The position numbers and the translations under genes were made by a program. Positions 52,907 to 64,000 of a stretch of DNA of 64,000 bases are shown one piece after another. The notes under the pieces were generated by a model. That model searched no databases. It was given only the letters and a program-made list of their open reading frames with translations, and was not told the DNA's origin. The DNA comes from Phocoena phocoena (lineage: Eukaryota; Chordata; Mammalia; Artiodactyla; Phocoenidae): assembly GCF_963924675.1 (NCBI RefSeq), contig NC_089230.1, forward strand, positions 72,035,223-72,099,222, read 5' to 3'. Position 1 is the stretch's first letter, and the number at the start of each line of letters is the position of its first letter.

Positions 52907-54653
52907 TTTATTTTGATAATGGGATTTATCGGATTTTCACTCCTGCGTTTCGGCCGCTGTACACACCCTTGATTCTCTTATGGAGACATATATATCCATG
53001 GGTTTTAAGATTCTTCCTAGTCAGGTATATTCCTAGGCGTTGAATATGTGGTGTTGAGTCCATTTCGTTGAGCAAGGAGTAGGTCTTGTGTATTACATAT
53101 TTGTCTTATGGAAAGTTATCTGTGCTAATTTCAGTCTCTGGTTTTATGCAACACCCCAACGCACCTTTCCCCATAAGCAAGCACAAGTTGGTTTTCTAAA
53201 TTTGAGACCCTGTTCTGTTTTGTAATTCAGTTCATGTGTAGTCAAGTTTACATTCCGTGTATTAGTGATATCTTATGATGTTTCTTTTTCTGTGTGACGT
53301 AGTTCACGTAGAATCAGCGTACCTGCATCCACTCACTCTGCCGCTACGGGCCTGATGACACAGATTTCATTGCTGAGTGATATTGCGTTGCACGTACGTG
53401 CCACAACTTCTTTATCCATTTTTTGCTTTCTGGGATATTTACCTGATACTGTAGACGAGCTTCTTGTGAACACAGTCGTCCCAAATATTGGGGTGGCTGT
53501 CTGTTTTTGATTTTAATTTCCGTAAGCTATAGGACCATAAGTGGAAGTGCCATAGGCTGTATTGCTTTGTTTCTTACGTGTTTCAGGAAACACCATACAC
53601 TTCTCCAGGGTGGCTGCCGGCAATTTACATCCTGCCAATCAGCATAACAAGGCTCCCTCTTCTCCATATCCTGTCCTACATTTCTGGATTTTACACTTTT
53701 TTCAGATGGCCCTTTTGCCCGGGGGGCAGTGAGACTTCATTGTAGTGCAGATTTCCTTTACAGGCTTGCTTGGTTGGCCAAAAAGGGCGTATGCGTTTTT
53801 TCCTGAATATATTCAGGAAAAAACGCATACGCCCTTTTTGGCCAAGGTCATCATTGTCGACGTTCTGCCTCTTTTCCTATGCTTTCAGGGCAATTCCAGT
53901 CTACCCCCTGCAATCGTTTTCCTGAAATTCTGCCCCGCTTTCAAGTCCCCTTCGCAGGCTTACTTCAATATATTTTTGGAGGATAGCTGTCATTTATAAC
54001 TCTGCAGGTTTGTGAATTACAGTGCCCCTGAGCTCCTTTCTTCAACTCGCTTTCCTGTGAGCTGGGCACAAAACCGCAGGATTGCTTCAGGCCCTAATCT
54101 GTTTTCAGCAGGGCACGCTGAGCCTTTGTTTAATTCCTCTTCCTGGTTGGCAATGAGCGTTACATTTGCCCGTGCAGACACCTACAGCTAGTCTCTCATT
54201 TGTTCTCCCTATTCCTGTTCATCTTGCACAGAAATTGCAAGCTGTGCCAAACAGGAGGTTAAAGGCACTGACTCTCCAAGCGGGGAGAGTGTTAGTAAAG
54301 CATCTGGAATGGTGAACCCGAGAACCAGGATACGAAAACTGAGATGCATTTTAAATCGTTTCCCAATCACACGGTGGACGATACTCTGGGTTTCCCATGC
54401 ATGTTTTAGCTGGAGGAAGAATCCCTTGAACCTGGAGAGTTGGGACCCATGGAATGGGTACCATGCAGTATGACTTAAAAGGGTCTGCCTTTGCTCACCG
54501 AAACTCACCAATGCTATCAGCCTGAAGTGTCCAGCCTTATGTCTCAACCAGCTCTGGGTGTAGATGTGGTAAATCCCGGTTGCATCACATGCCCTGAGTG
54601 AATTATTTAAGAATTGCTCTCTATTTCACTGTCTTTGTGTTTTGTTTTCGAAA
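52907..54653. repeat. Satellite unit 31 (1,747 bp)
   Basis: Palindrome 53774-53845 is perfect, followed by ggtcatcat instead of gtgcatcat, as in unit 35. Confidence 0.9.
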
Positions 54654-56396
54654 TTTATTTTGATAATGGGATTTATCGGATTTTCACTGCTGCGTTTTGG
54701 CCGCTGTACACACGCTTGATTCTCTTACGGAGACATATATATCCATGGGTTTTAAGATTCTTCCTAGTCAGGTATATTCCTAGGCGTTGAATATGTGGTG
54801 TTGGGTCCATTTCGTTGAGCAAGGAGTAGGTCTTGTGTATTACATATTTGGCTTATGGAAAGTTATCTGTGCTAATTTCAGTCTCTGGTTTTATGCAGCA
54901 CCCCAACGCACCTTTCCCCATAAGCAAGCACTAGTTGGTTTTCTAAATTTGAGACCCTGTTCTGTTTTGTAATTCAGTTCATGTGTAGTCAAGTTTACAT
55001 TCCGTGTATTAGTGATATCTTATGATGTTTATTTTTCTGTGTGACGTAGTTCACGTAGAATCACCGTACCTGCATCCACTTACTATGCCGCTACGGGCCT
55101 GATGACACAGATTTCATTGCTGTGTGATATTGCATTGCACGTACGTGCCACAAATTCTTTATCCATTTTTTGCTTTCTGGGATATTTACCTGATACTGTA
55201 GACGAGCTTCTTGTGAACACAGCCCTCCCAAATATTGGGGTGGCTGTCTGTTTTTGATTTTAATTTCCGTAAGCTATAGGACCATAAGTGGAAGTGCCAT
55301 AGGCTGTGTTGCTTTGTTTCTTACGTGTTTCAGGAAACACCATACACTTCTCCAGGGTGGCTGCTGGCAATTTACATCCTGCCAATCAGCATAACAAGGC
55401 TCCCTGTTCTCCATATCCTGTCCTACCTTTCTGGATTTTACACTTTTTTCAGATGGCCCTTTTGCCCGGAGGGGCAGTGAGATTTCATTGTAGTGCAGAT
55501 TTCCTTTACAGGCTTGCTTGGTTGGCCAAAAAGGGCGTATGCGTTTTTTCCTGAATATATTCAGGAAAAAACGCATACGCACTTTTTGGCCAAGTGCATC
55601 AATGTCGACGTTGTGCCTCTTTTCCTATGCTTTCAGGGCAATTCCAGTCTTCCCACTGCAATCGTTTTCCTGAAATTCAGCCCCCCTTTCAAGTCCCCTT
55701 CGCAGACTTACTTCAATATATTTTTGGAGGATAGCTGTCATTTATAACTCTGCAGGTTTGTGAAGTACAGTGCCCCTGAGCTCCTTTCTTCAACTCGCTT
55801 TCTTGTGAGCTGGGCACAAAACCGCATGATTGCTTCAGGCCCTAATCTGTTTCCGGCAGGGCACACTGAGTCTTTGTTTAATTCCTCTTCCTGGTGGGCA
55901 ATGAGCGTTACATTTGCCCGTGCAGACACCTACAGCTAGTCTCTCATTGGTTCTCCCTATTCCTGTTCATCTTGCACAGAAATGGCAAGCTGTGCGAAAC
56001 AGGAGGTTAAAGTCACTGACTCTCCAAGCGGGGAGAGTGTTAGTAAAGCATCTGGAATGGTGAACCCGAGGACCAGGAAACGAAAACTGAGATGCATTTT
56101 AAATCATTTCCCAATCACACAGTGGACGATACTCTGGGTTTCCCATGCATGTTTTAGCTGGAGGAAGAATCCCTTGAACCTGGAGAGTTGGGACCCATGG
56201 AATGGGTACCATGCAGTATGACTTCAAAGGGTCTGCATTTGCTCACCGAAACTCACCAATGCTATCAGCCTGAAGTGTCCAGCCTTATGTCTCTACCAGC
56301 TCTGGGTTTAGATGTGTTAAATCCCGGTTGCATCACATGCCCTGAGTGAATTATTTAAGAATTGCTCTCTATTTCACTGTCTTTGTGTTTTCGAAA
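54654..56396. repeat. Satellite unit 32 (1,743 bp)
   Basis: Palindrome 55522-55593, one mismatch (cgcacttt). 5-base loss in the T-rich junction near 56,390. Confidence 0.9.
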
Positions 56397-58140
56397 TTTA
56401 TTTTGAAAATGGGATTTATCGGATTTTCACTACTGCGTTTCGGCCGCTGTACACACGCTTGATTCTCTTACGGAGACATATATATCCATGGGTTTTAAGA
56501 TTCTTCCTAGTCAGGTATATTCCTAGGCGTTGAATATGTGGTGTTGGGTCCATTTCGTTGAGCAAGGAGTAGGTCTTGTCTATTACATATTTGGCTTATG
56601 GAAAATTATCTGTGCTAATTTCAGTCTCTGGTTTTATGCAGCACCCCAACGCACCTTTCCCCATAAGCAAGCACTAGTTGGTTTTCTAAATTTGAGACCC
56701 TGTTCTGTTTTGTAATTCAGTTCATGTGTAGTCAAGTTTACATTCCGTGTATTAGTGATATCTTATGATGTTTCTTTTTCTGTGTGAAGTAGTTCACGTA
56801 GAATCACCGTACCTGCATCCACTCACTATGCCGCTACGGGCCTGATGACACAGATTTCATTGCTGAGTGATATTGCATTGTACGTACGTGCCACAACTTC
56901 TTTATCCATTTTTTGCATTCTGGGATATTTTCCTGGTACTGTAGACGAGCTTCTTGTGAACACAGCCATCCCAAATATTGGGGTGGCTGTTTTTGATTTT
57001 AATTTCCGTAAGCTATAGGACCATAAGTGGAAGTGCCATAGGCTGTGTTGCTTTGTTTCTTACGTGTTTCAGGAAACACCATACAATTCTCCAGGGTGGC
57101 TGCTGGCAATTTACATCCTGCCAATCAGCATAACAAGGCTCCCTATTCTCCATATCCTGTCCTACCTTTCTGGATTTTACACTTTTTTCAGATGCCCTTT
57201 TGCCCGGGGGGGGCAGTGAGATTTCATTGTAGGGCAGATTTCCTTTACAGGCTTGCTTGGTTGGCCAAAAAGGGCGTATGCGTTTTTTCCTGAATATATT
57301 CAGGAAAAAACGCATACGCCCTTTTTGCCCAAGTGCATCATTGTCGACGTTCTGCCTCTTTTCCTATGCTTTCAGGGCAATTCCAGTCTACCCCCTGCAA
57401 TCGTTTTCCTGAAATTCTGCCCCGCTTTCAAGTCCCCTTCGCAGGCTTACTTCAATATATTTTTGGAGGATAGCTGTCATTTATAACTCTGCACGTTTGT
57501 GAATTACAGTGCCCCTGAGCTCCTTTCTTCAACTCGTTTTCTTGGGAGCTGGGCACAAAACCGCAGGATTGTTTCAGGCCCTAATCTGTTTCCAGCAGGG
57601 CACACTGAGCCTTTGTTTAATTCCTCTTCCTGGTGGGCAATGAGCGTTACATTTGCCCGTGCAGACACCTACAGCTAGTCTCTCATTGTTTCTCCCTATT
57701 CCTGTTCATCTTGCACAGAAATTGCAAGCTGTACCAAAGAGGAGGTTAAAGGCACTGACTCTCCCAACGGGGAGAGTGTTAGTAAAGCATCTGGAATGGT
57801 GAACCCGAGGACCAGGATACTAAAACTGAGATGCATTTTAAATCGTTTCCCAATCACACGGTGGACGATACTCTGGGTTTCCCATGCATGTTTTAGCTGG
57901 AGGAAGAATCCCTTGAACCTGGAGAGTTGGGACCCATGGAATGGGTACCATGCAGTATGACTTCAAAGGGTCTATATTTGCTCACCGAAACACACCAATG
58001 CTATCAGCCTGAAGTGTCCAGCCGTATGTCTCAACCAGCTCTGGGTGTAGATGTGGTAAATCCCGGTTGCATCACATGCCCTGAGTGAATTATTTAAGAA
58101 TTGCTCTCTATTTCACTGTCTTTGTGTTTTGTTTTCGAAA
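56397..58140. repeat. Satellite unit 33 (1,744 bp)
   Basis: Palindrome 57261-57332, one mismatch (tttttgcccaa). 4-base loss near 56,988 (ggtggctgtttttg). Confidence 0.9.
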
Positions 58141-59887
58141 TTTATTTTGATAATGGGATTTATCGGATTTTCACTGCTGCGTTTCGGCCGCTGTACACAC
58201 CCTTGATTCTCTTACGGAGACATATATATCCATAGGTTTTAAGATTCTTCCTAATCAGGTATATTCCTAGGCGTTGAATATGTGGTGTTGAGTCCATTTC
58301 GTTGAGCAAGCAGTAGGTCTTGTCTATTACATATTTGGCTTATGGAAAGTTATCTGTGCTAATTTCAGTCTCTGGTTTTATGCAACACCCCAACGCACCT
58401 TTCCCCATAAGCAAACACAAGTTGGTTTTCTAAATTTGAGACCCTGTTCTGTTTTGTAATTCAGTTCATGTGTAGTCAAGTTTACATTCCGTGTATTAGT
58501 GATATCTTATGATGTTTCTTTTTCTGTGTGATGTAGTTCACGTAGAATCACCGTACCTGCATCCACTCACAATGCCGCTACGGGCCTGATGACACAGATT
58601 TCATTGCTGAGTGATATTGCATTGCACGTACGTGCCACAACTTCTTTATCCATTTTTAGCTTTCTGGGATATTTACCTGATACTGTAGACAAGCTTCTTG
58701 TGAACACAGCCGTCCCAAATATTGGGGTGGCTGTCTGTTTTTGATTTTAATTTCCGTAAGCTATAGGACCATAAGTGGAATTGCCATAGGCTGTGTTGCT
58801 TTGTTTCTTACGTGTTTCAGGAAACACCATACACTTCTCCAGTGTGGCTGCTGGCAATTTACATCCTGCCAATCAGCATAACAAGGCTCCCTGTTCTCCA
58901 TATCCTGTCCTACATTTCTGGATTTTACACTTTTTTCAGATGGCCCTTTTGCCCGGGGGGCAGTGAGACTTCATTGTAGTGCAGATTTCCTTTACAGGCT
59001 TGCTTGGTTGGCCAAAAAGGGCATATGCGTTTTTTCCTGAATATATTCAGGAAAAAACGCATACGCCCTTTTTGGCCAAGGGCATCATTGTCGACGTTCT
59101 GCCTCTTTTCCTATGCTTTCAGGGCAATTCCAGTCTACCCCCTGCAATCGTTTTCCTGAAATTCTGCCCCGCTTTCAAGTCCCCTTCGCAGGCTTACTTC
59201 AATAAATTTTTGAGGATAGCTGTCATTTATAACTCTGCAGGTTTGTGAATTACAGTGCCCCTGAGCTCCTTTCTTCAACTCGCTTTCTTGTGAGCTGGGC
59301 ACAAAACCCCAGGATTGCTTCAGGCCCTAATGTGTTTTCAGCAGGGCAGGCTGAGCCTTTGTTTAATTCCTCTTCCTGGTCGGCAATGAGCATTACATTT
59401 GCCCGTGCAGACACCTACAGCTAGTCTCTCATTGGTTCTCCCTATTCCTGTTCATCTTGCACAGAAATTGCAAGCTGTGCCCAACAGGAGGTTAAAGGCA
59501 CTGACTCTCCAAGCGGGGAGAGTGTTAGTAAAGCCATCTGGAATGGTGAACCCGAGAACCAGGATACGAAAACTGAGATGCATTTTAAATCGTTTCCCAA
59601 TCACACGGTGGACGATACTCTGGGTTTCCCATGCATGTTTTAGCTGGAGGAAGAATCCCTTGAACCTGGAGAGTTGTGACCCATGGAATGGGTACCATGC
59701 AGTATGACTTCAAAGGGTCTACATTTGCTCACCGAAACTCAACAATGCTATCAGCCTGAAGTGTCCAGCCTTATGTCTCAACCAGCTCTGGGTGTAGATG
59801 TGGTCAATCCCGGTTGCATCACATGCCCTGAGTGAATTATTTAAGAATTGCTCTCTATTTCACTGTGTTTGTGTTTTGTTTTCGAAA
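58141..59887. repeat. Satellite unit 34 (1,747 bp), mosaic
   Basis: Palindrome 59008-59079, one mismatch (gggcatatgcg). The first part resembles unit 31 (gcaacaccccaacgc, cacaagttgg), the middle resembles unit 29, and the end resembles the end of unit 30. Confidence 0.9.
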
Positions 59888-61633
59888 TTTATTTTGATAA
59901 TGGGATTTATCGGATTTTCACTGCTGCGTTTCGGCCGCTGTACACACCCTTGATTCTCTTATGGAGACATATATATCCATGGGTTTTAAGATTCTTCCTA
60001 GTCAGGTATATTCCTAGGCGTTGAATATGTGGTGTTGAGTCCATTTCGTTGAGCAAGGAGTAGGTCTTGTGTATTACATATTTGTCTTATGGAAAGTTAT
60101 CTGTGCTAATTTCAGTCTCTGGTTTTATGCAACACCCCAACGCACCTTTCCCCATAAGCAAGCACAAGTTGGTTTTCTAAATTTGAGACCCTGTTCTGTT
60201 TTGTAATTCAGTTCATGTGTAGTCAAGTTTACATTCCGTGTATTAGTGATATCTTATGATGTTTCTTTTTTCTGTGTGACGTAGTTCACGTAGAATCAGC
60301 GTACCTGCATCCACTCACTCTGCCGCTACGGGCCTGATGACACAGATTTCATTGCTGAGTGATATTGCATTGCACGTACGTGCCACAACTTCTTTATCCA
60401 TTTTTTGCTTTCTGGGATATTTACCTGATACTGTAGACGAGCTTCTTGTGAACACAGTCGTCCCAAATATTGGGGTGGCTGTCTGTTTTTGATTTTAATT
60501 TCCGTAAGCTATAGGACCATAAGTGGAAGTGCCATAGGCTGTATTGCTTTGTTTCTTACGTGTTTCAGGAAACACCATACACTTCTCCAGGGTGGCTGCC
60601 GGCAATTTACATCCTGCCAATCAGCATAACAAGGCTCCCTCTTCTCCATATCCTGTCCTACATTTCTGGATTTTACACTTTTTTCAGATGGCCCTTTTGC
60701 CCGGGGGGCAGTGAGACTTCATTGTAGTGCAGATTTCCTTTACAGGCTTGCTTGGTTGGCCAAAAAGGGCGTATGCGTTTTTTCCTGAATATATTCAGGA
60801 AAAAACGCATACGCCCTTTTTGGCCAAGGTCATCATTGTCGACGTTCTGCCTCTTTTCCTATGCTTTCAGGGCAATTCCAGTCTACCCCCTGCAATCGTT
60901 TTCCTGAAATTCTGCCCCGCTTTCAAGTCCCCTTCGCAGGCTTACTTCAATATATTTTGGAGGATAGCTGTCATTTATAACTCTGCAGGTTTGTGAATTA
61001 CAGTGCCCCTGAGCTCCTTTCTTCAACTCGCTTCCTGTGAGCTGGGCACAAAACCGCAGGATTGCTTCAGGCCCTAATCTGTTTTCAGCAGGGCACGCTG
61101 AGCCTTTGTTTAATTCCTCTTCCTGGTTGGCAATGAGCGTTACATTTGCCCGTGCAGACACCTACAGCTAGTCTCTCATTTGTTCTCCCTATTTCTGTTC
61201 ATCTTGCACAGAAATTGCAAGCTGTGCCAAACAGGAGGTTAAAAGGCACTGACTCTCCAAGCGGGGAGAGTGTTAGTAAAGCATCTGGATGGTGAACCCG
61301 AGAACCAGGATACGAAAACTGAGATGCATTTTAAATCGTTTCCCAATCACACGGTGGACGATACTCTGGGTTTCCCATGCATGTTTTAGCTGGAGGAAGA
61401 ATCCCTTGAACCTGGAGAGTTGGGACCCATGGAATGTGTACCATGCAGTATGACTTAAAAGGGTCTGCCTTTGCTCACCGAAACTCACCAATGCTATCAG
61501 CCTGAAGTGTCCAGCCTTATGTCTCAACCAGCTCTGGGTGTAGATGTGGTAAATCCCGGTTTGCATCACATGCCCTGAGTGAATTTTTAAGAATTGCTCT
61601 CTATTTCACTGTCTTTGTGTTTTGTTTTCGAAA
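59888..61633. repeat. Satellite unit 35 (1,746 bp)
   Basis: Palindrome 60756-60827 is perfect. Copy of unit 31 with several homopolymer-length changes. Confidence 0.9.
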
Positions 61634-63376
61634 TTTATTTTGATAATGGGATTTATCGGATTTTCACTGCTGCGTTTTGGCCGCTGTACACACGCTTGAT
61701 TCTCTTACGGAGACATATATATCCATGGGTTTTAAGATTCTTCCTAGTCAGGTATATTCCTAGGCGTTGAATATGTGGTGTTGGGTCCATTTCGTTGAGC
61801 AAGGAGTAGGTCTTGTGTATTACATATTTGGCTTATGGAAAGTTATCTGTGCTAATTTCAGTCTCTGGTTTTATGCAGCACCCCAACGCACCTTTCCCCA
61901 TAAGCAAGCACTAGTTGGTTTTCTAAATTTGAGACCCTGTTCTGTTTTGTAATTCAGTTCATGTGTAGTCAAGTTTACATTCCGTGTATTAGTGATATCT
62001 TATGATGTTTATTTTTCTGTGTGACGTAGTTCACGTAGAATCACCGTACCTGCATCCACTTACTATGCCCCTACGGGCCTGATGACACAGATTTCATTGC
62101 TGAGTGATATTGCATTGCACGTACGTGCCACAAATTCTTTATCCATTTTTTGCTTTCTGGGATATTTACCTGATACTGTAGACGAGCTTCTTGTGAACAC
62201 AGCCCTCCCAAATATTGGGGTGGCTGTCTGTTTTTGATTTTAATTTCCGTAAGCTATAGGACCATAAGTGGAAGTGCCATAGGCTGTGTTGCTTTGTTTC
62301 TTACGTGTTTCAGGAAACACCATACACTTCTCCAGGGTGGCTGCTGGCAATTTACATCCTGCCAATCAGCATAACAAGGCTCCCTGTTCTCCATATCCTG
62401 TCCTACCTTTCTGGATTTTACACTTTTTTCAGATGGCCCTTTTGCCCGGAGGGGCAGTGAGATTTCATTGTAGTGCAGATTTCCTTTACAGGCTTGCTTG
62501 GTTGGCCAAAAAGGGCGTATGCGTTTTTTCCTGAATATATTCAGGAAAAAACGCATACGCACTTTTTGGCCAAGTGCATCAATGTCGACGTTGTGCCTCT
62601 TTTCCTATGCTTTCAGGGCAATTCCAGTCTTCCCACTGCAATCGTTTTCCTGAAATTCAGCCCCCCTTTCAAGTCCCCTTCGCAGACTTACTTCAATATA
62701 TTTTTGGAGGATAGCTGTCATTTATAACTCTGCAGGTTTGTGAAGTACAGTGCCCCTGAGCTCCTTTCTTCAACTCGCTTTCTTGTGAGCTGGGCACAAA
62801 ACCGCATGATTGCTTCAGGCCCTAATCTGTTTCCGGCAGGGCACACTGAGTCTTTGTTTAATTCCTCTTCCTGGTGGGCAATGAGCGTTACATTTGCCCG
62901 TGCAGACACCTACAGCTAGTCTCTCATTGGTTCTCCCTATTCCTGTTCATCTTGCACAGAAATGGCAAGCTGTGCGAAACAGGAGGTTAAAGGCACTGAC
63001 TCTCCAAGCGGGGAGAGTGTTAGTAAAGCATCTGGAATGGTGAACCCGAGGACCAGGAAACGAAAACTGAGATGCATTTTAAATCATTTCCCAATCACAC
63101 AGTGGACGATACTCTGGGTTTCCCATGCATGTTTTAGCTGGAGGAAGAATCCCTTGAACCTGGAGAGTTGGGACCCATGGAATGGGTACCATGCAGTATG
63201 ACTTCAAAGGGTCTGCATTTGCTCACCGAAACTCACCAATGCTATCAGCCTGAAGTGTCCAGCCTTATGTCTCTACCAGCTCTGGGTTTAGATGTGTTAA
63301 ATCCCGGTTGCATCACATGCCCTGAGTGAATTATTTAAGAATTGCTCTCTATTTCACTGTCTTTGTGTTTTCGAAA
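61634..63376. repeat. Satellite unit 36 (1,743 bp)
   Basis: Palindrome 62502-62573, one mismatch, as in unit 32. Copy of unit 32. Confidence 0.9.
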
Positions 63377-64000
63377 TTTATTTTGAAAATGGGATTTATC
63401 GGATTTTCACTACTGCGTTTCGGCCGCTGTACACACGCTTGATTCTCTTACGGAGACATATATATCCATGGGTTTTAAGATTCTTCCTAGTCAGGTATAT
63501 TCCTAGGCGTTGAATATGTGGTGTTGGGTCCATTTCGTTGAGCAAGGAGTAGGTCTTGTCTATTACATATTTGGCTTATGGAAAATTATCTGTGCTAATT
63601 TCAGTCTCTGGTTTTATGCAGCACCCCAACGCACCTTTCCCCATAACCAAGCACTAGTTGGTTTTCTAAATTTGAGACCCTGTTCTGTTTTGTAATTCAG
63701 TTCATGTGTAGTCAAGTTTACATTCCGTGTATTAGTGATATCTTATGATGTTTCTTTTTCTGTGTGAAGTAGTTCACGTAGAATCACCGTACCTGCATCC
63801 ACTCACTATGCCGCTACGGGCCTGATGACACAGATTTCATTGCTGAGTGATATTGCATTGTACGTACGTGCCACAACTTCTTTATCCATTTTTTGCATTC
63901 TGGGATATTTACCTGGTACTGTAGACGAGCTTCTTGTGAACACAGCCATCCCAAATATTGGGGTGGCTGTTTTTGATTTTACTTTCCGTAAGCTATAGGA
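63377..64000. repeat. Unit 37, partial (first 624 bases)
   Basis: Copy of the start of unit 33, including the 4-base loss near 63,968. The window ends inside the antisense ORF2 segment, before the palindrome. Confidence 0.85.

Larger units (their letters stand above)
52600..57019. repeat. Four-unit duplicated block, copy A
   Basis: Matches about 59,580 to the window end at an offset of 6,980-6,981. Marker variants present in both copies: gagttgtgaccc, actgtgtttgtg, cagcgtacctg, tcactctgcc, cacagtcgtccc, gggtctgcctttg, the 5-base loss near 56,390 and the 4-base loss near 56,988. Confidence 0.8.
1..64000. repeat. Satellite array, ~1,746-bp unit, 36 complete copies (common cetacean satellite type)
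   Basis: A fixed landmark (ttgaatatgtgg, first at 657) recurs at 2403, 4145, 5890, 7635 and onward to 63510. That is 37 occurrences with spacings of 1,739-1,748 and a mean of 1,745.9, always in the same orientation. No interruption, inversion or unique sequence was seen. Neighbouring units differ by a few percent by eye, and some tracts are almost identical. Published work describes the common cetacean satellite as a ~1.7 kb heterochromatic tandem repeat derived from L1; this array has that length and composition. The species assignment is inference. The delphinoid version is reported to be shorter (~1.58 kb), so a baleen, sperm or beaked whale is favoured. No protein-coding capacity is supported anywhere. 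Confidence 0.9.
59580..64000. repeat. Four-unit duplicated block, copy B (runs off the window)
   Basis: Against copy A I noted about eleven substitutions and several single-base indels in roughly 4.4 kb. The indels cluster at 59.5-61.6 kb: cttttttctg at 60,264, tatattttggagg near 60,951, ttaaaaggc near 61,242, catctggatgg near 61,283, ccggtttgc near 61,557 and gaatttttaag near 61,581. Confidence 0.8.

Noticed and set aside
54209..54547. 112-codon minus-strand frame in the unassigned segment
   Set aside because: Shorter or interrupted in most other units and no recognisable protein family; treated as chance.
1..64000. CRISPR array or bacterial operon interpretation of the regular spacing
   Set aside because: The period is 1.75 kb with the whole unit repeated, there are no short repeat-spacer blocks, and the content is mammalian L1.

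Overview
The whole window is one uninterrupted head-to-tail satellite array. Thirty-six complete units of 1,739-1,748 bases (mean about 1,746) lie between 524 and 63,376, with a partial unit at each end. No unique sequence, host gene, rRNA, tRNA or CRISPR array was found. The many short open frames recur once per unit and are read-through of the repeat.

Each unit is built mainly from a decayed, 5'-truncated LINE-1 lying antisense to the + strand. The unit starts, as phased here, at the L1 3' terminus (just after a T-rich remnant of the poly(A) tail). It runs back through the L1 3' UTR into the C-terminal end of ORF2, where minus-strand peptides such as WRSVWCFLK and WIKKLWHVRAMQYHSAIK are still recognisable. 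About 866 bases into the unit sits a 72-bp palindrome (two 36-bp arms, no loop) whose outer arm TTGGCCAAAAAG looks like the inverted repeat of a mammalian mariner MITE. L1-like landmarks seem to continue beyond it, so the MITE probably inserted into the L1 before amplification. The last ~400 bases of the unit I could not assign.

Unit length, L1 content and cetartiodactyl-type L1 3' UTR fit the common cetacean heterochromatic satellite, which is reported to be about 1.7 kb and L1-derived. A non-delphinoid whale is therefore the most likely source; this is inference from recalled knowledge, not a database search.

Layout: units at 1-5 kb and 14.5-23 kb share private variants at offsets of 9, 10 and 2 units. 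A nearly identical three-copy tract lies at about 8.43-13.68 kb, another (1,748-bp period) at 24.28-29.65 kb, and a two-copy tract at 34.44-38.18 kb. A four-unit block at about 52.6-57.0 kb recurs at 59.6-64.0 kb. Two haplotypes of the ORF2 segment alternate, the rarer one in units 4, 6-8 and 26. This is the mosaic expected from repeated unequal exchange and gene conversion. The most interesting points are the hairpin carried by every unit, one unit in which both arms carry the matching change, and the recent local multi-unit duplications.
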